Shown here one piece after another: positions 1-6,355 of a stretch of DNA of 8,949 nt (its first letter is position 1; each line of letters begins with the position of its first letter). The position numbers and the translations under genes were made by a program. The DNA comes from Pseudomonadota bacterium (lineage in GTDB: Bacteria; Pseudomonadota; Gammaproteobacteria; Burkholderiales; Thiobacillaceae). The notes under the pieces were generated by a model that saw nothing but the letters and a program-made list of their open reading frames with translations, searched no databases and was not told where the DNA came from. The stretch is taken from positions 1-8,949 of the forward strand of contig JAKACL010000113.1 of NCBI GenBank assembly GCA_021821425.1. Direction: 5' to 3'.

Positions 1-39
1 TACGACGCACCCAACCACTACGCCAGGGAAGACACATGA
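1..39 (+). CDS. 3' end of an upstream reading frame (partial, unidentified)
   Basis: Frame 1 is open from the window edge and gives about a dozen codons (ending ...HYAREDT) before a TGA at 37-39. That stop overlaps the ATG of the next gene in an ATGA arrangement, which is typical of translationally coupled genes in one operon. This overlap is the only reason to think the frame is real. Another frame is also open over the same bases, and too little sequence is visible to assign a function. Confidence 0.3.
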   Translation, partial: YDAPNHYAREDT

Positions 40-611
40 ACCACGCCACCACGCTCCTGATTGTCGTCTCAGCCGTATCGCTGCTTGCCTGTGGACCGTC
101 CGACACTGCAGCGCCATCTGCTACGGAGACAACCGTGGCCGACGGCGCGAAGACCACACCGGAGCTGGCGCCGCCGGTAATCGAGGCACCCGCCGTCGAG
201 CCGTTCACCGCCGAGCCGAGCGTGGCTCCTGACGCTGCCGAAGCCGCCCCGCAAACGCCGCCTGCGCCCGTCGCCGCGGCGCCCAGCACACCCGCTCCGG
301 TCCAACCCAAGCCGGCCGCGCCTGCAGCAGAACCCGCCGCCACGGCAGCCAGCGCGCCTGCGGGCGATCTCGCGCACGGCCAGCAGATCTACCGCCAGGC
401 CTGTGCGTTCTGTCATGACAAAGGGGTGGCGGGGGCGCCAAAAATCGGCGACGCCGCCAGCTGGGGGCCGCGTCTTGCACAGGGCATGGACGCACTCTAT
501 ACCTCCAGTCTGCGCGGCAAGGGCGCCATGCCGGCCAAGGGCGGCAACCCCGCATTGTCGGATGGCGACGTCAAGGCCGCAGTCGACTATATGGTCGCGC
601 AGGCGCGTTAA
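36..611 (+). CDS. Lipoprotein cytochrome c5-like monoheme protein with Pro/Ala-rich linker
   Basis: This is a 191-residue periplasmic electron carrier. It starts with a hydrophobic signal segment ending in a lipobox (LLAC, Cys19), so the protein is probably lipidated and held at a membrane. Residues about 25-108 form a low-complexity linker rich in Pro, Ala, Glu and Thr. The C-terminal 80 residues are a cytochrome c domain with heme motif CAFCH (Cys123, Cys126, His127) and a likely axial Met165 in GAMPAKGG, which is typical of the cytochrome c5/class I family. A GGGAA ribosome-binding site at 26-30 sits five bases before the ATG. The start overlaps an upstream stop, so the gene probably belongs to an operon that begins outside the window. 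The redox partner is unknown. The n-region of the signal is weakly charged, so lipidation is likely but not certain. Confidence 0.85.
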   Translation: MNHATTLLIVVSAVSLLACGPSDTAAPSATETTVADGAKTTPELAPPVIEAPAVEPFTAEPSVAPDAAEAAPQTPPAPVAAAPSTPAPVQPKPAAPAAEPAATAASAPAGDLAHGQQIYRQACAFCHDKGVAGAPKIGDAASWGPRLAQGMDALYTSSLRGKGAMPAKGGNPALSDGDVKAAVDYMVAQAR

Positions 612-619
612 GGTCCGGC

Positions 620-1354
620 ATGTCGCTCGTCTGCCCACAATGCGGGAGCGACAAGATTCGTAGCGGCACGCTGCATGCCCACAACGGGGTGCGCCGCATC
701 CTGCTTCACACCCCCTTGCGCTGCCGTTCCTGCAACCATCGCTTCTGGGTGTTCAATCCGATCAAGCCGCTGCTGCTGCTGACAAGCGTCGTGGTGCTGG
801 TCGGCTTCACCGCCTGGCTGGCCAGCGATCGCCACGCCGACCCATCGACGGGAGCCCTGCCCGATCATCTGCCCCACACCCGTGCCCAGCAGGGGGACCC
901 GGAAGCCCAATTGCAGATGGGCATGCGCTACGCCGAGGGCGACGGGGTGGTCCAGAACGACAGAGAGGCCGCCCGCTGGCTTGCGATGGCGGCCAAACAG
1001 GGCCTGGCCGAAGCGGAATACCAGTACGGACTCGCCCTGCTGCGCGGACGTGGCGTGGTACAGGACTACAAGGCCGCATTCAGCTGGATCGAAAAACCCG
1101 CGCTGCGCGGTTACGCGCGCGCGCAATACAGCCTGGGCGAACTTTATCGCTATGGCACCGGCACGGCGGTGGACAAGGCGCGCGCCTATCTCTGGTTCAA
1201 TCTCGCTGCCGCCCAGGGCGTGGACGCCGCCGCCAAGGCCCGCGACAGCCTGGTGTGGCAGTTGAAGCCCGAACAGATCGCGGCGATGCAGGAAGAGGCG
1301 CGGAAAATGAGCCTCGGCCCGTCTGCGCCCGCGGCCGGCCCCGCCACCCCCTGA
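620..1354 (+). CDS. Zinc-ribbon, single-TM, Sel1-repeat protein
   Basis: The protein has 244 residues and three parts. Residues 5-38 hold two CxxC pairs (Cys5/Cys8 and Cys35/Cys38) spaced like a zinc ribbon. Residues about 48-68 are one hydrophobic membrane segment. Residues about 85-200 contain three Sel1-like (SLR/TPR-type) repeats, each with alanine-rich helix pairs, a conserved glycine turn such as AAxxG, and YxxGxGVxxD-type motifs. A shorter helical tail follows, ending in a Pro/Ala stretch. The predicted topology puts the zinc ribbon in the cytoplasm and the repeats in the periplasm, which suggests a scaffold or assembly role, but no catalytic site is visible. It begins eight bases after the cytochrome gene, so the two are probably co-transcribed. 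The domain calls are firm; the function is unknown. Confidence 0.8.
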   Translation: MSLVCPQCGSDKIRSGTLHAHNGVRRILLHTPLRCRSCNHRFWVFNPIKPLLLLTSVVVLVGFTAWLASDRHADPSTGALPDHLPHTRAQQGDPEAQLQMGMRYAEGDGVVQNDREAARWLAMAAKQGLAEAEYQYGLALLRGRGVVQDYKAAFSWIEKPALRGYARAQYSLGELYRYGTGTAVDKARAYLWFNLAAAQGVDAAAKARDSLVWQLKPEQIAAMQEEARKMSLGPSAPAAGPATP

Positions 1355-1373
1355 TTTCTCGCCGCGCAGGGAG

Positions 1374-1422
1374 GCGCATGCGTTGTGGCCGCATGCACGT
1401 CCAGCGGCCACAACGCATGCGC
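1374..1422. repeat. Perfect 19-bp inverted repeat (hairpin) downstream of the Sel1 gene
   Basis: Arms 1374-1392 and 1404-1422 are exact reverse complements over 19 bases, separated by an 11-base loop (1393-1403). The arms contain GCATGCG and GTTGTGGCCGC. The motif GCATGC occurs three times (1376, 1391, 1415), so an alternative nested hairpin (1376-1382 with 1390-1396) can also form. It lies 20 bases after the Sel1 stop, where a terminator or mRNA-stabilising hairpin is expected. No T-run follows on either strand, so it is not a classic intrinsic terminator. A REP-like or MITE-like element is an alternative. Confidence 0.75.
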
Positions 1423-1590
1423 AGCCAGTTTCAGGCGGGCGTCTGCCGCCAGCGCCGCGACTTGCGCCTGCTATGCCTGCGCGCGTTCATCGAGCGCCAG
1501 CCGGCGCGTGAGCAGCACCTTACGAGATTGGCTTCCACCACGGGCGGCGAGGCGGGCTGACTCTTCCAGTGCCTGCGCGGCCCTATGCGC
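1404..1590 (-). pseudogene. Remnant resembling the C-terminal part of a TolC/CzcC outer-membrane efflux protein
   Basis: Read on the minus strand from 1590, the frame gives a helical, Ala/Arg/Leu-rich stretch with AQALEESARLAARGG, then LLTRRLALDERAQA, then an in-frame TAG at 1473-1471, then QAQVAALAADARLKLAAHALW. The spacing and composition resemble the last coiled-coil pair of TolC-family proteins, where the pattern is ALExAxxGY...LLxARRxLLxA...AxARLxL. There is no start codon, the stop interrupts it, and its 3' end runs into the 1374-1422 palindrome. I read it as an eroded fragment in a different frame from the neighbouring remnant. Family assignment is by eye only. Confidence 0.4.
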
Positions 1591-2029
1591 CTGTAACGAA
1601 GCTCAGCACCACCGTGAAACGCGCGGCGTTCTCCCGCTTCACCGCGACCGGACCGTTGGTACGCTTGAGCTGCGCCACCTGATCGAGGCTGATTTCGCGG
1701 CCCGCCGCCAGCGCCATGCGCAATTCGCCGAGCGTCACGCCGCGTGCGGCATTGCTGGCCGCCAGCTTCGATTTCAACCGCGCCTGCGTCAGGGCATTCT
1801 GCGCATATCCGCCAGGGCCAGGCATCGACAGGGTGACGAGCGAGGCGCCGTGTTTGACAGTGTTGCCGGCCTGCACGTGCCAGGCGGCATCGCCGTGCAC
1901 GCCCTGGTGCACATGCTGAAAACTCGCGTGATTCAGCTGAACCGCCCCGGCGTGCGCGTGGATGAACGGGCTATCGTCTGCAGCGCCACGAAGAACCCGA
2001 GCATCAGGAAGCGGAATGCGGCACGGTCA
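1583..2029 (-). pseudogene. Frame-broken remnant with RND (CzcA-like) and TolC-like segments
   Basis: The minus-strand frame is open from a stop near 2029 to a TAG at 1585-1583. Its only plausible start is a GTG at 1912 without a ribosome-binding site. The C-terminal part (GREISLDQVAQLKRTNGP, then VAVKREN and a hydrophobic strand) resembles the conserved periplasmic segment of CzcA/CusA-type RND pumps, where the pattern is VPLxxVAxVxxxxGPxxIxREN. An upstream piece (SLVTLSMPGPGGYAQ) looks like the TolC-family strand before the second helical repeat. Further upstream, a signal-like hydrophobic stretch (FLMLGFFVALQ) sits in another frame and would join the His-rich segment DDSPFIHAHAG by a one-base frameshift near 1980. 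I infer a collapsed heavy-metal efflux locus. A single short orphan gene at 1583-1912 is the alternative. Confidence 0.4.
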
Positions 2030-2118
2030 GGCGTGCCAAACGATAGCGTGGAAAATGACGTGTTAAGCAGGCGGTCCTGCCATCGTGGCAGGCGACGGGC
2101 GCATCCTGCCCATCGATC

Positions 2119-2135
2119 CTTAAGCCTGCCTTAAG
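2119..2135 (+). promoter_or_regulatory. PmrA/QseB-type response-regulator box upstream of the LtaS-type gene
   Basis: The sequence is CTTAAG-CCTGC-CTTAAG: two identical hexamers at 2119-2124 and 2130-2135, with an 11-base period and a 5-base spacer. This is the layout described for PmrA- and QseB-type OmpR-family regulators, which bind direct repeats of CTTAA-N5-CTTAA. It ends about 40 bases before the start codon. A weak -10 candidate (GATGCT, 2146-2151) begins 16 bases after the second hexamer starts, the same spacing as at the second box in this window (4053-4069). The cognate regulator is probably the one encoded at 5687-6355; that link is an inference. Confidence 0.7.
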
Positions 2136-2165
2136 TTCCGGATGCGATGCTCTCCTCTATTCAAT

Positions 2166-2170
2166 GAGGA
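2166..2170 (+). promoter_or_regulatory. Ribosome-binding site that decides the start of the LtaS-type gene
   Basis: GAGGA lies five bases upstream of the ATG at 2176. The earlier in-frame ATG at 2164 overlaps this site and has no purine-rich sequence before it, so the 2176 start is preferred. Confidence 0.7.
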
Positions 2171-2175
2171 CAGCC

Positions 2176-4068
2176 ATGTATCCCACGACCGTTACGCGCA
2201 TTCGATCCCTTGTCGCGCTGTATCCGCTGACCGCCTGGCTGGCGGCGGGTTTTCTGTTGCTGCACACGGGCCTGCGCGGCGTCCTGATGATGCAGACCTG
2301 GCATGCTGCACAGATGACATTTGCCTCGGCTATCAGCGTCTTCGGCACCGGGCTGGCGTTCGATCTGGTGACGCTCGCCCTGCTGCTGCCCGCCGTGCTG
2401 TTGCTGGAAAGCGCGCTCGGCACACGCAGGCAGCCCGGACGCCTGCGGCACGCAATGGCGTTGGCGGTTGCGGCGCTGACCCTCTTTGCGCTGGGTTTCG
2501 GCGTGCTGGCCGAATGGTTCTTCTGGGACGAGTTCGGCGTGCGCTTCAACTTCATCGCGGTCGACTATCTGGTCTATACGCAGGAAGTGGTCGGCAACAT
2601 CCGCGAGAGCTTCCCGGTCGGCACGCTGCTCGGCGGACTGGCCGCCGCCGCGGTAGCGCTGGTGTGGGCGAGCCGCAGTTGGCTGCTGCGTGCCACGGCA
2701 CCCGGCGCGCAACGGCGTACCCGTGTCGGCGTGTGGCTGGCAAGCGTGGCCGTGGCAGGCATGCTGGGATCGGCATGGTCGATGGATGCACGCCACGGCG
2801 CCAATGAATACCAGAAGGAGCTCTCCGCCAACGGGCTCTACAGCTTTGCCTATGCGTTCGGCAACAACGAGATCGACTATTTCGATTTTTACGCGACGCG
2901 CCCGCCGACCCCAGCCGCGCCGACCGTCGAACTTCCGCGCATCGTCTCGGCCACGCCGCCGAAAAACGTCGTCATTGTCACGATGGAAAGCCTGTCGTCG
3001 AGCTACATGGCGCATGGCGGCAATGTGCACAAGCTCACACCCAAGCTCGACCGACTGGCCGAGGAGGGCCTGTTCCTCGCCAACCTGCGCGCCACCGGCA
3101 ATCGCACCGTGCGAGGGCTGGAGGCGCTGTCGCTCGCGATCCCGCCGCTGCCCGGGCATTCGATCATCTGGCGCAAGCACAACCAGAACCTGGAAACGCT
3201 GGGCGCGGTGCTGGCCGACCACGGCTACGTCAACCGCTTCATGTACGGCGGCTACGCGCGCTTCGACAACATGGACGCCTATTTCGCGGGCAACCATTAC
3301 CAGCCGATCGACCGCAGCCAGTTCCCCGAACGGCATCGCGGCTTCGGCAACATCTGGGGCGTGGCCGACGAGCATCTGTACGACTACGCGCTGGAGCAGA
3401 TGGACCGCGACGCCGCCAGCGGCAAGCCCTTCCTGATGCATCTGATGACGACGTCGAACCACACGCCGTTCACGTTTCCAGAAGGCCGCATCGATCTGCC
3501 GCGCGGTCGCCAGGGCGCGGTGAAATATTCCGACTGGGCGGTGGGGCGCTTCATCGACATGGCGCGCACCAAACCCTGGTTCAAGGACACGGTGTTCGTG
3601 CTGGTGGCCGACCACTGCGCGTCAAGCAAGGGCCGCGTGAGCCTGCCGCCGGAGAACTATCACATCCCGGCGATCGTGTATTCGCCCGCGCATCTGAGCC
3701 CGCACACCGACACCCGGCTCGCCAGCCAGATCGACATCGTGCCCACCGTGCTCGATCTGCTCGGTTTCGCCGAGCACACGCGCTTCATGGGGCGCAGCGT
3801 GCTGCACGCCTATCCGGATGCCGGACGCGCCTTCATCGCCACCTATCAAAAACTGGGTTACCTGACGCCCGATCAACTGGTGGTGTTGAGCCCCGGGCGC
3901 CAGATCGAGGACTGGCAGCTTGATGCGCAACAGGAACTCGCCGCACCGGCGCCCCAGCCGGACACGCTGGCGGCACGCGCGATCGGCATCTATCAGGACA
4001 CCGCACGCCGCGCGCGCGATGGCCTGCTGCAGCACGTCAACCTGCCGAAGGCCTTAAGGATGCGCTAA
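2176..4068 (+). CDS. LtaS/OpgB-family sulfatase-fold membrane transferase
   Basis: This is a 630-residue inner-membrane enzyme. The N-terminal ~210 residues hold about five hydrophobic segments, followed by a periplasmic alkaline-phosphatase/sulfatase-fold domain (about 255-560). Residues matching the LtaS active site are visible: Glu271 in TMESLSSSYM (metal), Thr311 in GNRTVRG (nucleophile), His429 in TSNHTPF (substrate), and Asp479-His480 in VADHC (metal). Their spacing is close to that in lipoteichoic acid synthase. In Gram-negative bacteria this family includes OpgB, which moves phosphoglycerol from phosphatidylglycerol onto periplasmic glucans. The exact donor and acceptor here cannot be read from the sequence, and a phosphoethanolamine transferase is possible. 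A start at 2164 would add four residues. The upstream PmrA-type box suggests two-component control. The stop codon lies inside the second box, which serves the following operon. Confidence 0.85.
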   Translation: MYPTTVTRIRSLVALYPLTAWLAAGFLLLHTGLRGVLMMQTWHAAQMTFASAISVFGTGLAFDLVTLALLLPAVLLLESALGTRRQPGRLRHAMALAVAALTLFALGFGVLAEWFFWDEFGVRFNFIAVDYLVYTQEVVGNIRESFPVGTLLGGLAAAAVALVWASRSWLLRATAPGAQRRTRVGVWLASVAVAGMLGSAWSMDARHGANEYQKELSANGLYSFAYAFGNNEIDYFDFYATRPPTPAAPTVELPRIVSATPPKNVVIVTMESLSSSYMAHGGNVHKLTPKLDRLAEEGLFLANLRATGNRTVRGLEALSLAIPPLPGHSIIWRKHNQNLETLGAVLADHGYVNRFMYGGYARFDNMDAYFAGNHYQPIDRSQFPERHRGFGNIWGVADEHLYDYALEQMDRDAASGKPFLMHLMTTSNHTPFTFPEGRIDLPRGRQGAVKYSDWAVGRFIDMARTKPWFKDTVFVLVADHCASSKGRVSLPPENYHIPAIVYSPAHLSPHTDTRLASQIDIVPTVLDLLGFAEHTRFMGRSVLHAYPDAGRAFIATYQKLGYLTPDQLVVLSPGRQIEDWQLDAQQELAAPAPQPDTLAARAIGIYQDTARRARDGLLQHVNLPKALRMR

Positions 4069-4069
4069 G
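4053..4069 (+). promoter_or_regulatory. PmrA/QseB-type box upstream of the cytochrome b561 operon
   Basis: The sequence is CTTAAG-GATGC-GCTAAG: a perfect hexamer at 4053-4058 and a degenerate one at 4064-4069, again with an 11-base period. It overlaps the end of the preceding gene, whose TAA (4066-4068) lies inside the second hexamer. A -10 candidate TACAGT (4080-4085) begins 16 bases after the second hexamer starts. This gives a plausible autoregulated promoter for the operon that encodes the response regulator itself. Confidence 0.6.
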
Positions 4070-4115
4070 GACGCGTCGGTACAGTGGGTTCATCGCATCC
4101 CACAAGGAGCTCACC

Positions 4116-4739
4116 ATGTCGCAATCGAACATTCAATCCCGCCGCGTATACGACCCCTTGTTGCGAATCCTGCACTGGGCCATCGCCCTGTCCGTCGTTG
4201 CGCTGATCATCAGCAGTCAGCTTGCCGAAGCGTTCGAGGACGGCCCCTGGGAAAGCGCGGTCTGGAACCTGCACATCCTCGCCGGCTACGGCCTGACCGT
4301 GGCCTTGCTGACGCGCCTGCTGTGGGGCCTGGTCGGCCCCGCCAGCGCGCGCTGGCGCGACCTGTGGCACCCCGCGACGTGGAAGGCCAGCCTGAAGACC
4401 CTGCGCCTGCCGAGCGCGCATCGCGTCGGCCACGACCCCATCGCCAGCCTCGCCTATCTGTTTGCCTACGGCGTGATGGCGCTGATGGTCGTCACCGGCC
4501 TGGGGCTCGCCGCCAGCGAACTCAACACCGGTCCGCTCGCCGCCTGGCTGGGCAACGCCGGCTGGGTCGAAGACCTGACGGCAGACCCGCACGAATTCGG
4601 CTTTGTCTTGATGCTGGGCTTCGTCGGCCTGCACATGGCGGCGCTGGTGTTCCACCAGTTGCGCGGCGAACGCGTGGCGCAGAGCATGGTCACCGGCAAG
4701 CAATACCTCGATGCCAAGCCGGAGGTGCAGCATGATTAA
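4116..4739 (+). CDS. Cytochrome b561 (Ni-hydrogenase-type cytochrome b fold)
   Basis: This 207-residue integral membrane di-heme b cytochrome has four hydrophobic segments (about 18-38, 50-70, 110-130 and 160-182). Candidate heme-ligand histidines are His20 (ILHWAIAL), His53 (NLHILAGY), and His173 and His180 in the last helix (GLHMAALVFHQL). The N-terminal RVYDPLLRILHW is characteristic of the family. It most likely oxidises quinol and passes electrons to the periplasmic cytochromes encoded immediately downstream, as inferred for SHP/DHC clusters in other proteobacteria. A strong AAGGAG at 4104-4109 lies six bases before the ATG. The 3' end overlaps the next gene by eight bases. It is the first gene of the cluster and follows a putative response-regulator box. 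Confidence 0.9.
   Translation: MSQSNIQSRRVYDPLLRILHWAIALSVVALIISSQLAEAFEDGPWESAVWNLHILAGYGLTVALLTRLLWGLVGPASARWRDLWHPATWKASLKTLRLPSAHRVGHDPIASLAYLFAYGVMALMVVTGLGLAASELNTGPLAAWLGNAGWVEDLTADPHEFGFVLMLGFVGLHMAALVFHQLRGERVAQSMVTGKQYLDAKPEVQHD
4721..4725 (+). promoter_or_regulatory. Ribosome-binding site that decides the SHP start
   Basis: GGAGG lies inside the end of the cytochrome b561 gene, six bases before the ATG at 4732. It rules out the longer in-frame start at 4711, which would add a charged, cysteine-containing extension (MPSRRCS) before the signal peptide. Confidence 0.8.
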
Positions 4740-5133
4740 GCGGCTAGCAGGGGCAGGGCTGATGCTGCTGTCGGTCCACGCTGCGGCCGACAGCCCCGCA
4801 GGCTTGATGGTGCGCTACGCGCAGCAGGCCGGCGTGGCGATGACCGCACTGTCGTCCGCGCGCGGCGAAGCGCTCTACCGCAGCGAACATCCCGGAAAAA
4901 ACGGCGCCATGCAGAGCTGCGCCAGCTGTCACACCGCGAATCCGAAGCAGGCGGGACAGACTCGCGTCGGCAAGCGCATCGAGCCGCTGGCGCCGTCAGC
5001 GAATCCCCAGCGTTTCACCGATGCCGCCAAGGTCGAGAAATGGTTCCGTCGCAACTGCACCGACGTGCTCGCGCGCGAATGCAGCGCGCAGGAAAAGGGC
5101 GATTTCATCGCCTGGCTCAGCCAGATGAAATGA
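4732..5133 (+). CDS. shp: Sphaeroides heme protein (SHP), DUF1924 monoheme cytochrome c
   Basis: This is a 133-residue periplasmic cytochrome. A signal peptide (MIKRLAGAGLMLLSVHAAA) precedes a domain with a single CASCH heme site (Cys63, Cys66, His67). Near the C-terminus the motif FRRNC...EC gives Asn108, Cys109 and Cys117. In the SHP of Rhodobacter sphaeroides an asparagine is the displaceable sixth heme ligand and sits beside a cysteine in a short disulfide. The order and eight-residue Cys spacing here fit that arrangement. SHPs bind oxygen and nitric oxide in the reduced state and take electrons from DHC. Their cellular role is still unclear. The gene overlaps cytochrome b561 by eight bases and is ten bases from the DHC gene, so the three are surely one operon. 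Disulfide and ligand assignments are by pattern only. Confidence 0.85.
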   Translation: MIKRLAGAGLMLLSVHAAADSPAGLMVRYAQQAGVAMTALSSARGEALYRSEHPGKNGAMQSCASCHTANPKQAGQTRVGKRIEPLAPSANPQRFTDAAKVEKWFRRNCTDVLARECSAQEKGDFIAWLSQMK

Positions 5134-5143
5134 GGAGGACAGC

Positions 5144-5677
5144 ATGAACTATCTATTGCGCGGAATCGGGGTGCTGGCGACCGTCGGCACGCTCAGCCTG
5201 CTGGCATTTTCGCTGCCCTCGGGCGGCGAGGCGCGCGGCGACAGCGGCGGCGACGACCTGATGCCGCGACTTACCCACAAAAACTGGCAGCAGGAATGCG
5301 CCAGCTGCCATCTGGCCTATTCGCCCGCGCTGCTGCCGCGCGCATCGTGGCGGCGCGTGATGGGCGGTCTCGAGCAGCACTTCGGCGAAAACGCCAGCCT
5401 TGATCCGGCCACCCAGGCTGATATCCTGCGTTTTCTCGAAGCCAACGCCGCCGACAGCGGCACCAGCCGGATGGGCGATAAGGTGATGCAGCGCATGGAC
5501 ACGAAGGCAGCGCCGCTGCGCATCACCGAAACCCGCTGGTTCGTGAGGAAGCACGACGAGGTGCCGCGTACCGCCTGGGCACGCAAGTCGGTGGGCTCGG
5601 CCGCCAACTGCGCGGTGTGCCACCAGCAGGCGGAAAAGGGCGTATTCGACGAGGACACGGTCAGGATTCCCAAATGA
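5144..5677 (+). CDS. dhc: Diheme cytochrome c (DHC)
   Basis: This 177-residue periplasmic diheme cytochrome is the usual electron donor to SHP. A hydrophobic N-terminal segment (about 4-24) is a signal peptide or anchor. Heme site 1 is CASCH (Cys52, Cys55, His56), followed by the family-typical LAYSPALLPRASWRRVM stretch and a helix DILRFLEANAAD. Heme site 2 is CAVCH (Cys156, Cys159, His160) near the C-terminus, in the context SAANCAVCHQQAEKG. The layout of an N-terminal domain carrying one heme and a C-terminal heme close to the end matches the DHC family. GGAGG at 5134-5138 lies five bases before the ATG. Its place between SHP and the response regulator matches SHP clusters known elsewhere. 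Confidence 0.9.
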   Translation: MNYLLRGIGVLATVGTLSLLAFSLPSGGEARGDSGGDDLMPRLTHKNWQQECASCHLAYSPALLPRASWRRVMGGLEQHFGENASLDPATQADILRFLEANAADSGTSRMGDKVMQRMDTKAAPLRITETRWFVRKHDEVPRTAWARKSVGSAANCAVCHQQAEKGVFDEDTVRIPK

Positions 5678-5686
5678 AACGACGCG

Positions 5687-6355
5687 ATGCGCATCCTGCT
5701 GGTTGAAGACGACCGCCTGCTCGGCGACGGCCTCAAGGCCGGGCTGACGCAGGCCGGCTACGCGGTCGACTGGCTGCGCGACGGCGAGGCGGCAGTGGCC
5801 GCCCTGTCCACCGAAGCCTTTGCCGCGGTGGTGCTCGACCTGGGGTTGCCGAAGCGCGACGGGCTGTCGGTGCTGCAATGGCTGCGCGGCCGCCACGACG
5901 CGACACCGGTGCTGATTCTCACCGCGCGCGACCAGCTGGAAGACAAGGTGCGCGGGCTCGATCTCGGTGCCGACGATTATGTGCTGAAGCCCTTCGACCT
6001 GGACGAGATCGCCGCCCGCCTGCGCGCCCTGGTGCGGCGAGCCCACGGCCGCCCGGAGCCGGTGCTGACGCTGGGCGATGTCGAGCTCAACCCGGCGGCG
6101 CGCACGGTGACGCGTGCCGGCGAAGCCGTCGACCTGACCCCGCGCGAATTCGATCTGCTGCATCTGCTGCTGGAAAACGCCGAGCGGGTGCTGACCCGGC
6201 GCACGCTGGAAGAGCAGCTCTATACCTGGAACGATGCGGTCGACAGCAATGCGCTCGAAGTTCACATCCATCACCTGCGCAAGAAGCTCGGCAACGAACT
6301 GATCCGCACCGTGCGCGGCGTCGGCTACGTGGCCTCGGCGTCCTCGCAGACGTGA
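5687..6355 (+). CDS. OmpR/PhoB-family response regulator (QseB/PmrA-like)
   Basis: This 222-residue cytoplasmic transcription regulator has a receiver domain at residues 1-115 with acidic pocket Glu7-Asp8-Asp9, phosphoacceptor Asp51, Thr79 and Lys101. A winged-helix DNA-binding domain occupies about 125-218, with LTPREFDLLHLL, then SNALEVHIHHLRKKL as recognition helix, then the TVRGVGYV wing. The overall sequence is closest by eye to the QseB/PmrA branch, whose binding sites are CTTAAG-like 11-bp direct repeats. Two such sites occur in this window. No convincing ribosome-binding site precedes the ATG, which lies nine bases after the DHC stop, so translational coupling is likely. Its stop overlaps the kinase start (GTGA). 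Confidence 0.93.
   Translation: MRILLVEDDRLLGDGLKAGLTQAGYAVDWLRDGEAAVAALSTEAFAAVVLDLGLPKRDGLSVLQWLRGRHDATPVLILTARDQLEDKVRGLDLGADDYVLKPFDLDEIAARLRALVRRAHGRPEPVLTLGDVELNPAARTVTRAGEAVDLTPREFDLLHLLLENAERVLTRRTLEEQLYTWNDAVDSNALEVHIHHLRKKLGNELIRTVRGVGYVASASSQT

Larger units (their letters stand above)
1355..2118. other. Long interval without an intact gene
   Basis: Apart from the hairpin at 1374-1422 and the minus-strand gene fragments, nothing convincing is encoded here. A plus-strand frame of about 250 codons (1385-2134) is open but is rich in Ser, Cys and Arg, begins inside the hairpin, and reads antisense to the better-looking minus-strand fragments, so it is treated as a shadow. No tRNA, rRNA, CRISPR or transposase was seen. 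Confidence 0.6.

Noticed and set aside
1374..1422. Integron attC site
   Set aside because: The arms are perfectly complementary without the extrahelical bases and spacer asymmetry of attC, and no GTTRRRY-type core site pair or cassette is present.
2061..2066. A further TTAAG half-site upstream of the first box
   Set aside because: GTTAAG at this place has no second hexamer at the 11-base spacing, so it does not form a box.
1385..2134. Plus-strand open frame of about 250 codons
   Set aside because: Composition is unlike a folded protein (Ser/Cys/Arg-rich), it begins inside a hairpin, it has no ribosome-binding site, and the minus strand over the same bases carries better family-like motifs.
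2161..3615. Long minus-strand open frame opposite the LtaS-type gene
   Set aside because: The plus strand has all active-site residues of the LtaS family; the antisense translation is His/Gln/Arg-rich and without motifs.
5878..6351. N-terminal extension of the histidine kinase frame
   Set aside because: It lies wholly within the regulator gene in another frame and is Arg/Pro-rich; the GTG at 6352 overlapping the regulator stop is the sensible start.
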